DNA of 6,069 nucleotides from Candidatus Sulfopaludibacter sp. SbA3 (GTDB lineage: Bacteria; Acidobacteriota; Terriglobia; Bryobacterales; Bryobacteraceae), in contig CAMDKT010000388.1 of the NCBI GenBank assembly GCA_945900935.1, positions 1 through 6,069 of the forward strand. Reading direction: 5' to 3'. A program made the translations under genes and the position numbers. The notes beneath the pieces are model-generated. The model saw only the letters and a program-made list of their open reading frames with translations, had not been told where the DNA came from and ran no database searches. Shown in pieces: positions 1 through 5,992 of this stretch; position 1 is the first letter of the stretch, and each line of letters starts with the position of its first letter.

Positions 1-24
1 CGTCGAGACCGATCTTCTCAAGGC

Positions 25-579
25 TTACACTAATTGTTCTGGTGGACCCATCCAACAAACTATACCCAGCGGCGGCGAAAATGTCCAGCAGATAATTTGA
101 ACTTCAGCAAAATACCGCTCTGCTACACAAAGTAAGCGGCATTGGGCCGCGAGCCACTCCACCCCGTATTGCTCGCCCAGCGCCGCCATGCTCCCCAGCA
201 GGACATAGAATGAATCGCGGCGCGCCGTTCTGCCAAGGCACAATCGGCTGGCTTCTACGAAAGACGATTCGGCCATTGACTGAAACGCCGCATGGTCTCC
301 GAATACGCGTTCCGCCGGAGACTCGGTCCAGCCGAGATCCTTCCGGACGACGGATACGCGGATGGTGGCCAGCGGTTCCTCGGCGCTATCGCGAATCAGG
401 TAACTGAATTGGTTTGGCAGGCCATCGAAAGAGTCCCGGAACTGGCCGACGGCCCTTTCCGGGATCGCCCCGCGACGCCGGTAACATAAGTAGCGGAGCC
501 GGAAAACGTCGCCTAAGTCCTCTGTCGTCCGGGCCAGGAAACAGTCGCGGACGACGGGATATTCGAGTTTATTGGTCAT
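25..579 (-). CDS. FeeM-like GNAT-fold N-acyltransferase (putative long-chain N-acyl amino acid synthase)
   Basis: The 184-residue product resembles the FeeM / acyl-homoserine-lactone-synthase-like branch of the GNAT fold. These cytosolic enzymes move a fatty acyl chain, usually from acyl-ACP, onto an amino acid. Visible family-like blocks, in order, are an arginine/tyrosine-rich segment near residues 26-35 (VFRLRYLCYRR), an acidic D-x-x-D turn near 49-52, a beta-strand segment ATIRVSVVRKDLGW near 71-84, and a core strand FVEASRLCLG near 107-116, where Glu and Arg are typical conserved residues. The length is close to family size. The start is the ATG at 579, with AAAAGGG at 584-590 four bases upstream. 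The C-terminus, after the strand ending AAQCRLL, is less typical: the usual helix plus strand block looks shortened, and two tryptophans sit in CWTF and CWMG. The gene lies 432 bp downstream of the dehydrogenase, so it probably has its own promoter; none is convincing. The assignment is by motif memory; the substrate is unknown. Confidence 0.6.
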   Translation of the reverse strand: MTNKLEYPVVRDCFLARTTEDLGDVFRLRYLCYRRRGAIPERAVGQFRDSFDGLPNQFSYLIRDSAEEPLATIRVSVVRKDLGWTESPAERVFGDHAAFQSMAESSFVEASRLCLGRTARRDSFYVLLGSMAALGEQYGVEWLAAQCRLLCVAERYFAEVQIICWTFSPPLGIVCWMGPPEQLV

Positions 580-640
580 GGCACCCTTTTAGCGTTTAAC
601 GGCGCGGCTGGGGGCCAAGGTTCGACAAAATAGGGCGAAC

Positions 641-771
641 ATGCGGGCACTGACCGTCCTTTTCCCCGTGTTACCGTTGCGCTCGACGTCACCGTTACGG
701 ACCGGAAAGGAAATCCGGTAACCGGCTTGCAACCGGGGAACTTCCGTATTAACAATACTGGCCGCCGATGA
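641..771 (+). pseudogene. 5' remnant of a secreted VWFA-related (acidobacterial) protein gene
   Basis: This fragment lies antisense to the flanking genes. The frame starting at ATG 641 has AGGG at 632-635 upstream and reads MRALTVLFPVL, which looks like the start of a signal peptide. From about 670 the recognisable protein continues in a different frame with LDVTVTDRKGNPVTGL (682-729) and then a G-N-F-R-I segment. That pattern (V-T-V-T-D-x-x-G-x-P-V-x-G-L followed by an aspartate- or asparagine-F-x-I motif) is what I know from the N-terminal domain of acidobacterial VWFA-related secreted proteins. The frame ends at TGA 769-771, inside the inverted-repeat element. No VWA domain follows. I read it as a gene start with a frameshift or small deletion near 670 and everything after about 768 lost. 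A chance match is possible, but the fit over some 25 residues makes it less likely. It is too broken to be functional. Confidence 0.45.
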
Positions 772-844
772 ACGCCGATTAACGCGGATAACACGAGACT
801 TCTTATCGGCGTTCATCAGCGTTCATCAGCGTTCATCAGCGGCC
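760..844. repeat. Imperfect inverted repeat built from GATGAACGC-type units
   Basis: The left arm (about 760-790) contains GATGAACGC, then GATTAACGC, then GGATAA. The right arm (803-844) is its near reverse complement: TTATC, then GGCGTTCATCA and further GTTCATCAGC copies, ending in CGGCC. The spacer is about a dozen bases (CACGAGACTTC). The right arm has one more unit than the left, so the stem would carry a bulge of about ten bases. From memory, similar GATGAACGC / GTTCATCAGC strings are scattered between genes in several acidobacterial and planctomycete genomes; I cannot confirm that here. The element sits at the 3' edge of the VWFA-like fragment and supplies its stop codon. Confidence 0.75.
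811..840. repeat. Three perfect tandem copies of the 10-bp unit GTTCATCAGC
   Basis: Positions 811-820, 821-830 and 831-840 are identical. The unit forms most of the right arm of the larger inverted repeat. Ten bases is about one helical turn and not a multiple of three, so this is not a coding repeat. The copy number could vary between strains by slippage. Confidence 0.95.
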
Positions 845-1011
845 GATCCTGCTTGCCCGTGAACGGTCTTCTTCCAAACCAGGAACCGTGCGGCCGGGGA
901 TTCAGACGTCTTCGGCAGGTAGTTCTTTCCTCTAGCGCGCGGATGGCATCCCACCTAATGTTTAAGCCTGCTCTACGAGGAAAACACGCCCGGTTTTGCG
1001 AAAGTCCCCCG
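845..1011. other. Intergenic stretch with no recognised gene or terminator
   Basis: This is the rest of the gap between the dehydrogenase stop codon (1012-1014) and the repeat. I see no coding frame with recognisable protein features, no strong GC-rich hairpin followed by a T-run on the minus strand, and no RNA gene. There is a short 5-bp dyad, GGATGGCATCC, at 944-954. Transcription may simply run on towards the acyltransferase gene. Confidence 0.5.
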
Positions 1012-3105
1012 CTAAGGCAGCGCAAAGGCGACGTAGGCACCGCTAATTTGCTTCTGCGTGTCGCGCGTCAAACCGGCTTGCGCCGCCGCGCAGAACACGA
1101 CATACTGCTTGCCCCCGACAGAGTAAACCGCCGGCATGCCCTCCAGCGCCGTGTCCACTTCGGCCTCCCACAACGCCTTGCCCGTGTCGACATCGAGCGC
1201 CCGAACATGCCGGTCCCGCGTGCCCGTGAAAATGATCCCGCCTGCGGTCACTACCGGCCCCACCTTCGGATAATGCGACCCCGTATTTTTGATGCCTTTC
1301 GCCGCCAAATGCGGCACCTCTCCCAGCGGGATCTGCCAGCGGATCGTGCCTTCGTTCAGGTCGTAGGCCGTCAAAGTTGACCACGGCGGCTTTATCGGCG
1401 ACAGACCGTCGCTGGCGATCATAAAACCGAATCCGCTCAAGTAGCGCTCCGCGTCGGCCTCGCTGTTGCCTGCCGGCACGGTCGCCCGCGCACGAGCCGG
1501 ATTGTACAAATATCCGATCAATTCATCCAGTTCCGCGTTCGTCAACTTCGGATATCCCGGCATCGGCCCCACACCCTGGCGAATGGCGTTCACAATCCGC
1601 TCGCGCGGCAGGCGCACGGCGATGTCATCGAGCGCCGGCATGGCAGGCGGCGCTCCACGACGGTCCGCCTTATGGCAGTTCAAACAATGGACCTGATACA
1701 ACGACTGCCCGCGCTGTTCCGGCGAATCGTTGAACCCGCCCCTGGCCTTGCCCTCCGGCTCCAGTTTCAACATCGCCGGCAGGTCTTTCGAGACCACATA
1801 CAGGAAGCCGCGCGAAGGCTCGACGGCCGCGCCGCTCCAATTCGCGCCGCCGTTATTCCCCGGCATTTGAATTGTGTTCCGCGTTCCCGGCGGCGTGAAC
1901 AGCCCTTCGTTGCGCGCGCTCAAAATATCGTCCCGGAATTTCGCCCGGTCGGAGGGACTTAAGTGCGGGCTCAAGTCTTCGACGGTGAACTTCTGCCGTG
2001 CGAACGGCGGCGGTTTGGTGGGGAATGGCTGCGTCGGCCAGGTCTTCTCATTCGGCATGTCGGACTTCGGCACCGGCCGCTCTTCGATGGGCCATAGCGG
2101 CTCGCCCGTCACGCGGTTAAACACCCAAATAAACCCTTGTTTCGACACCTGTGCGACCGCGTCCACGCTCTTCCCGCCGTGCTGGACGGTGATGAGTTTT
2201 GGCGCCGTGGCGTCGTCATAATCCCAGATGTCGTGGTGAACCATTTGGAAGTGCCAGATACGCTTCCCGGTCCGCGCGTCCAACGCCAGCAGCGAGTCGC
2301 TGAACAGGTTGGCACCGGCCCGGTCAGCGCCGTAGAAGTTGTACTTCGCGCTCGCCGTCGGCGCATACAAAATTCCGCGTTTCACATCGAGCGACATCTC
2401 GCCCCAAACATTGGCGCCGCCGACGGTTTTCCAGGCATCTTTAGGCCAGGTTTCATAACCGAATTCGCCCGGCCTCGGGACCGTGTGAAAGGTCCAGACC
2501 AGGCGGCCGGTGCGAACATCGAAGGCGCGCAAGTCGCCGGGCGCCGACCCATACCCCTGATTGGTGGCCGACCCGACAATCAGCAGGTCTTCAAACACGC
2601 GGCCGGGCGTGGTGGACTGCACCAGGGCGATGGTCGAGGGGTCCCGGTCCAGCCCCTCTTTCAAATCGACACTCCCGTCCCGGCCGAAGGTCAAAATGGC
2701 TTTGCCGGACACCGCGTCAACCGCCCGCAGCCGGTGATTCGACGCAAACAAAAGCCGCCGTTCCTTCCGATCTTTACTCTCCCAATAATTGATGCCGCGG
2801 TTGGTGATGATCTTCGTGTCCGCGCCCGGCGCGAACGTCCATTTTTCCTTGCCGGTGCTCGCGTCCAAGGCCACAATCGAATTGTTCTTCGCCAAGACGT
2901 AGAGCGTCGAATCCACCATGACGGGGTTGAAAAAATACCGGTTGGAGTCTCCGGTGGAATACGTCCAGGCCCGTTGCAACTTGGAGACGTTGGAGCGATT
3001 GATCTGCGTCAACGGGGAGTATTGGGAGGCGTCCGCGCCCCCGCCGTAATCCGGCCAACTCTGTCCCAACGCGCACAGCCCGCCCAGCAAGATGAAAAAT
3101 CGCAT
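1012..3105 (-). CDS. PQQ-dependent dehydrogenase (quinohaemoprotein) with an inserted cytochrome c domain
   Basis: This 697-residue periplasmic enzyme should oxidise an alcohol, sugar or polyol using pyrroloquinoline quinone and pass electrons to its own haem c. Residues 1-16 (MRFFILLGGLCALGQS) form a signal peptide. A beta-propeller follows, with tryptophan-docking blades such as GKEKWTF, GRLVWTFH, GKRIWHFQ and GKALWE. The motif VHHDIWDYD near 289-297 is that of glucose/quinate-type quinoproteins. Asp295 and Lys322 are 27 residues apart, as I recall for the Asp466 and Lys493 pair of E. coli membrane glucose dehydrogenase. A haem motif CLNCH lies at 474-478, with a likely axial Met515 in GVGPMPGYP. 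The haem domain (about 461-540) sits before the final blades rather than at the C-terminus. I chose ATG 3105 because it opens directly into the signal peptide. A TTG at 3129 would overlap the permease stop. The gene is probably co-transcribed with the permease. The substrate cannot be read from the sequence. Confidence 0.92.
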   Translation of the reverse strand: MRFFILLGGLCALGQSWPDYGGGADASQYSPLTQINRSNVSKLQRAWTYSTGDSNRYFFNPVMVDSTLYVLAKNNSIVALDASTGKEKWTFAPGADTKIITNRGINYWESKDRKERRLLFASNHRLRAVDAVSGKAILTFGRDGSVDLKEGLDRDPSTIALVQSTTPGRVFEDLLIVGSATNQGYGSAPGDLRAFDVRTGRLVWTFHTVPRPGEFGYETWPKDAWKTVGGANVWGEMSLDVKRGILYAPTASAKYNFYGADRAGANLFSDSLLALDARTGKRIWHFQMVHHDIWDYDDATAPKLITVQHGGKSVDAVAQVSKQGFIWVFNRVTGEPLWPIEERPVPKSDMPNEKTWPTQPFPTKPPPFARQKFTVEDLSPHLSPSDRAKFRDDILSARNEGLFTPPGTRNTIQMPGNNGGANWSGAAVEPSRGFLYVVSKDLPAMLKLEPEGKARGGFNDSPEQRGQSLYQVHCLNCHKADRRGAPPAMPALDDIAVRLPRERIVNAIRQGVGPMPGYPKLTNAELDELIGYLYNPARARATVPAGNSEADAERYLSGFGFMIASDGLSPIKPPWSTLTAYDLNEGTIRWQIPLGEVPHLAAKGIKNTGSHYPKVGPVVTAGGIIFTGTRDRHVRALDVDTGKALWEAEVDTALEGMPAVYSVGGKQYVVFCAAAQAGLTRDTQKQISGAYVAFALP

Positions 3106-3111
3106 TCCTCC
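3106..3111 (-). promoter_or_regulatory. Shine-Dalgarno GGAGGA abutting the dehydrogenase ATG
   Basis: A strong GGAGGA lies directly against the ATG at 3105 with no spacer, closer than the usual 5-9 bases. The other in-frame start, TTG 3129, overlaps the permease TGA (3126-3128) but lacks a clear Shine-Dalgarno. The signal peptide favours the ATG; the spacing leaves some doubt. Confidence 0.45.
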
Positions 3112-3125
3112 AGAATACTCCCAAC

Positions 3126-5549
3126 TCAATCTTGTCGAATCGCCGCCACCGGGTCAATCCCCATCACTCGCCAGGCCGGCACGAAGCACGCCACTCCGGC
3201 CACAATCAGAAACAAGAGGGCGGCACCGGTAAATGTCACGAAATCCGTCGCGCTAGTCGCATACAGCAGATGGGAAAGGAACCTCGTCAACACCACCGCT
3301 CCACCCGCGCCGATTACCAGCCCCGCCAATGTCATCCCCAACCCCTGCCCCGTGACGAGTTGCAACACCGAAGCCCTTGGCGCTCCCAACGCTAAACGGA
3401 TCCCCAACTCCTGGGTCCGCTGGCTCACGGCCAACGCCATTACCGCAGCCAACCCGCTCATGCTCATCACCAGCGCCAGCGCCGCGAACAGCCCTAATAG
3501 CATCGTCGTCAACCGCGCCGGAGCCATTGACTCTTCCTGGAAGCGGGCGATCGTCGACACGCGATCCACGGCCAATTCCGAATCCACTTCGGCGAGTCCC
3601 CTGCGCACAGCCTCAGCCATTTGCAGCGGCTCCCCGGCTGTCCGTACCAGCATGATTTCCCCAAAACCGCCATGGCGCGACGGAAGGTACAACTCGTCGC
3701 CAATGGGTTTGTCAATTCCATATTCCTTCACGTCACCAACAATGCCGACGATTTGAATCCACGTTTTCCCCGCATCAAAAGTCACCCGCCGGCCGACGGG
3801 ATCTTCACCAGGCCACCGGTGTCGGGCCATCGTCTCGTTGATCGCGCCCACACGCATCGACGCCGGGTCATCCCGGTCCGAAAACTCCCGCCCAGCCAAC
3901 ACTGGTTGCCCAATCGCTGCGAAATACCCTCCGCTCACAGAGGTCAAATCCACGGTGGGCGCGAGCGTCCCCGGGGACACGGGCCGCCCCTCTATCTGGA
4001 AGTCGACGTTCCCCGGCCCCGAGGCGATCCCCGCAGGGTCGAACGGGGCGTTCGAAGTCGTCGACACTGCCGTCACACCGGGCACTTCCCGAACCCGTAA
4101 GAGAATTTTCTGCCACAAAGCATCCTGCGCCGGCCGCCCCCGATGGCGATATCCGTTCGGCGTCACCCGCAGTGTCAACAACTGCTCCGGCTTGAAACCC
4201 GGCCGTTCATTCTGTAGTTTCTGGAAACTGCGCGCCATCAGTCCGGCGCCAACCAGCAACACGAACGACACCGCGACTTGAGCGATAACCAAGATTGATC
4301 GTAACAGCCCCCGGCTCCGCGATCCGGTCTGCTTCCCCGCGCCATGCCGCAAGCGGCTAACCGCCAGCGCCGGCGCCAGGCTGAACAGGAGCCCCGTCAC
4401 CACCGCCAATGCCAGGCTGAAGACCAAAACCGGCGTGTCAATGGAAACCTCAGCCGCGCGCGTGGTGAACCGTCCCGCGAATCCTACCAATGCCCGCAAA
4501 GCCAACGGCGCCGCCAAAACACCCAATAATCCGCCCGCCAGCGACAGCAAAATTCCCTCCGCCAGAAGCTGCCGAACCAGACGCCAGCGGCTTGCCCCTA
4601 ATGCCGCCCGAACCGCCAGTTCCCGCTCGACTCTTAACAGCCGCGCCAGCAGTAAGTTCGCCACGTTCGCGCAGGCAATCAGCAGCACAAATCCAGTCAC
4701 TCCCAACAGCACCAGCAGCAGCGGTTGCGCCTTCTCCGTCAACTCGTCGCGCAGCCCGCGCGCCACAATTCCGTACTGCCGCTCTCGCGGATACGACTCC
4801 GGGTACGACAGCGCCATACGCCCCGCCTGCGCCGACAAATCCGCCTGCGAAGAGGCCAAGGTGACGCCCGGCTTCATCCGGCCAAACACCGTCATCATCC
4901 GCCCATTCCGGTTTTGCTGAAATCGCGCCGAGGATCGCGTCGGGCATTGCGACGTCGGCATATAAACATCGCTCTCTTGCGGGTACTGCGGAATGGGAGG
5001 CAGCACGCCGATTACCGTATGCGCCCGGCTGTTCATTTGAAACACTTTGCCGACAATGGAGGGATCGCCGCCATGGCGCGTCAGCCAGTAGTTATGACTC
5101 AACACCAGAACTGCGTCCGAACCGGGTTTTTCATCATCGGACACGAACGTCCGCCCATATTTAGCCTCCACGCCCAGGACAGAAAAAAAGTTGGCCGAAA
5201 CGACCGCCGTTTGCACGCGCTCCGCCATGGTCTTCCCCAATAACAGGAAGACCATCGAATGGTGCTCAACCACCGATGTCAGCGTCTTGTTGCCTTCGCG
5301 ATAATCGGTAATCTCCGGCACCGAAAAACGAAGGTCCGCCGCTGTCGCCGTTTTTTGATGCAAAACGACGAGATCTGCACCCTGCGCGTACGGCAAAGGA
5401 CGCAATAATACCCCATAAACAACGCTAAAAATGGCTGTATTCGCGCCAATTCCCGCCGCCAGCGTTAACACCGCTGCCAGCGTGAACCCCGGGTTTTTTA
5501 ACAAGACTCGCATCCCGTAGCGCAAGTCCTGTAGTGTTGTTTCGATCAT
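3126..5549 (-). CDS. ADOP-type ABC transporter permease (duplicated MacB/FtsX family)
   Basis: This 807-residue inner-membrane protein carries two tandem MacB-like halves, the layout of the acidobacterial duplicated orphan permeases (ADOP). The first half has DLRYGMRVLLKNPGFT at 8-23, a first membrane helix near 24-48, a periplasmic MacB-type domain to about 265, and helices near 275-300, 332-352 and 373-395. The FtsX signature RELAVRAALGASRWRLV lies at 309-325. The second half has a helix near 417-438, a second periplasmic domain to about 670, helices near 680-708, 735-755 and 773-793, the repeated signature RTQELGIRLALGAPRASV at 711-728, and the typical ending GIDPVAAIRQD. No ATP-binding subunit is encoded here, so any ATPase partner is elsewhere. 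MacB-type permeases act in efflux or as mechanotransmitters without a channel; the substrate is unknown. The start is ATG 5549, because AAAGG at 5555-5559 sits five bases upstream and the protein begins like its family. A longer frame back to TTG 5738 only reads through the padR remnant. Confidence 0.93.
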   Translation of the reverse strand: MIETTLQDLRYGMRVLLKNPGFTLAAVLTLAAGIGANTAIFSVVYGVLLRPLPYAQGADLVVLHQKTATAADLRFSVPEITDYREGNKTLTSVVEHHSMVFLLLGKTMAERVQTAVVSANFFSVLGVEAKYGRTFVSDDEKPGSDAVLVLSHNYWLTRHGGDPSIVGKVFQMNSRAHTVIGVLPPIPQYPQESDVYMPTSQCPTRSSARFQQNRNGRMMTVFGRMKPGVTLASSQADLSAQAGRMALSYPESYPRERQYGIVARGLRDELTEKAQPLLLVLLGVTGFVLLIACANVANLLLARLLRVERELAVRAALGASRWRLVRQLLAEGILLSLAGGLLGVLAAPLALRALVGFAGRFTTRAAEVSIDTPVLVFSLALAVVTGLLFSLAPALAVSRLRHGAGKQTGSRSRGLLRSILVIAQVAVSFVLLVGAGLMARSFQKLQNERPGFKPEQLLTLRVTPNGYRHRGRPAQDALWQKILLRVREVPGVTAVSTTSNAPFDPAGIASGPGNVDFQIEGRPVSPGTLAPTVDLTSVSGGYFAAIGQPVLAGREFSDRDDPASMRVGAINETMARHRWPGEDPVGRRVTFDAGKTWIQIVGIVGDVKEYGIDKPIGDELYLPSRHGGFGEIMLVRTAGEPLQMAEAVRRGLAEVDSELAVDRVSTIARFQEESMAPARLTTMLLGLFAALALVMSMSGLAAVMALAVSQRTQELGIRLALGAPRASVLQLVTGQGLGMTLAGLVIGAGGAVVLTRFLSHLLYATSATDFVTFTGAALLFLIVAGVACFVPAWRVMGIDPVAAIRQD

Positions 5550-5911
5550 TTGAGCCTTTCTGGTATCCCGGCATTCTTCCTTGCTCCGCTGCCAGCGCCA
5601 AAACCGCCGTTCGGCTGCCGCGCGAGCCGGGACCAACTCTCGCGCTCCGCCGCCAATTGCTTCTTTCTGATCGCCGTCAACGAATAAAACTTCGCCTGTC
5701 TTTTGTTTTCCGTCTCGGCCTATTCTGATTGGATCCAACCCTGCTCCTCCAACCGATACAACGCCGGTTAGAGCAACCCCTGGTTTACCCGCAAAACGGA
5801 CTCTGCGATCTGTTCAATCCGTTGGGTAATCCCCCAGCCATGCATCGGCCCAAGCGCGAGAATTTGGAAGACGAGCATGTTCAGCGTTCGTTGCCGCATT
5901 TCTCTCGACAT
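5546..5911 (-). pseudogene. PadR-family transcriptional regulator broken by two in-frame stop codons
   Basis: Read from ATG 5911, the frame gives an almost complete PadR winged-helix regulator: NMLVFQILALGPMHGWGITQ (residues 11-30), then RIEQIAESVLRVNQG, then PALYRLEEQGWIQSE, then KFYSLTA and LAAERESWSRL. Codon 48 is TAA (5768-5770), where the family usually has Tyr (G-S-L-Y-P-A-L). Codon 64 is TAG (5720-5722), where Trp is usual. Apart from these, the frame stays open to a TGA at 5546-5548 that overlaps the permease ATG as ATGA. The first stop leaves 47 residues and removes the recognition helix and wing, so no working repressor can be made without readthrough. After W-S-R-L the frame becomes untypical, while another frame reads TAVLALAAEQGRM, which looks more like a PadR C-terminus; a third lesion, a frameshift near 5620, is possible. 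PadR genes beside ADOP permeases are common in acidobacteria, so this was probably the permease's own regulator. Confidence 0.85.
5555..5560 (-). promoter_or_regulatory. Ribosome binding site GAAAGG of the permease gene
   Basis: GAAAGG lies five bases before the ATG at 5549, inside the end of the padR frame. It fixes the permease start and rules out the 63-codon upstream extension. Because the padR frame stops early, ribosomes no longer arrive here from upstream, so the permease must now depend on this site alone. Confidence 0.6.
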
Positions 5912-5920
5912 TCTAGAGAA
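5900..5920. promoter_or_regulatory. Dyad symmetry centred on the padR start codon (candidate operator)
   Basis: The arms TTCTCT (5900-5905) and AGAGAA (5915-5920) are perfect reverse complements, and two more inner pairs match, giving eight of ten possible pairs around position 5910. The site covers the padR ATG and lies next to the candidate -10 box. It could be an autoregulatory operator or a small hairpin at the start of the mRNA. Confidence 0.35.
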
Positions 5921-5949
5921 AGCCTACAGGCGTTCCCCTCGGCGGTCAA
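5921..5949 (-). promoter_or_regulatory. Weak sigma70-like promoter candidate for the padR-permease unit
   Basis: On the minus strand TTGACC (5944-5949) is followed, after exactly 17 bases, by TAGGCT (5921-5926). The -35 box is good; the -10 box matches the consensus at only three of six positions. Transcription would start about at 5914, almost at the padR ATG, giving a nearly leaderless message. Confidence 0.25.
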
Positions 5950-5975
5950 GAGCTGAGTAATTCAATAGTAACCGT

Positions 5976-5992
5976 ACACGCGCGGCGCGTGT
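5976..5992. promoter_or_regulatory. Perfect 17-bp palindrome upstream of padR (candidate operator)
   Basis: ACACGCGC and GCGCGTGT are exact reverse complements around a single G at 5984. It lies 26 bp upstream of the -35-like box and 64 bp upstream of the padR start. The one-base spacer and absence of a T-run fit a protein-binding dyad better than a terminator. Which protein would bind is unknown; PadR itself is one guess. Confidence 0.4.

Noticed and set aside
701..719. Small hairpin ACCGGA/TCCGGT as a terminator.
   Set aside because: There is no T-run on either strand, and the bases are explained by the VWFA-like coding fragment.
760..844. CRISPR array.
   Set aside because: The units are 10 bp, directly adjacent with no spacers, and arranged as an inverted repeat.
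853..1011. Possible gene remnant in the rest of the gap, for example a frame ending in LPAEDV on the minus strand.
   Set aside because: The matching stretch is too short and interrupted by stops; I cannot tie it to any family.
2137..3756. Long plus-strand open frame of 539 codons.
   Set aside because: It lies antisense across the dehydrogenase and permease genes, its product is Arg/Pro-rich without recognisable domains, and it is a by-product of GC-rich codon use.
4450..4947. Minus-strand 165-codon frame inside the permease.
   Set aside because: It is a Gly/Ala-rich shadow of the permease in another frame; the permease frame has clear family motifs throughout.
5550..5738. A 63-codon N-terminal extension of the permease from TTG 5738.
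   Set aside because: It reads the padR remnant in the wrong frame, has no family similarity, and a good ribosome binding site serves ATG 5549.
5720..5770. Recoding of TAA and TAG as amino acids in padR.
   Set aside because: TAA and TAG would have to mean Tyr and Trp respectively. The other genes here use TAA, TAG and TGA as ordinary stops, and no recoding element is seen.
5729..5956. Plus-strand 75-codon frame over the padR region.
   Set aside because: It is the antisense of the PadR frame, which has strong family similarity; the plus-strand product has none.
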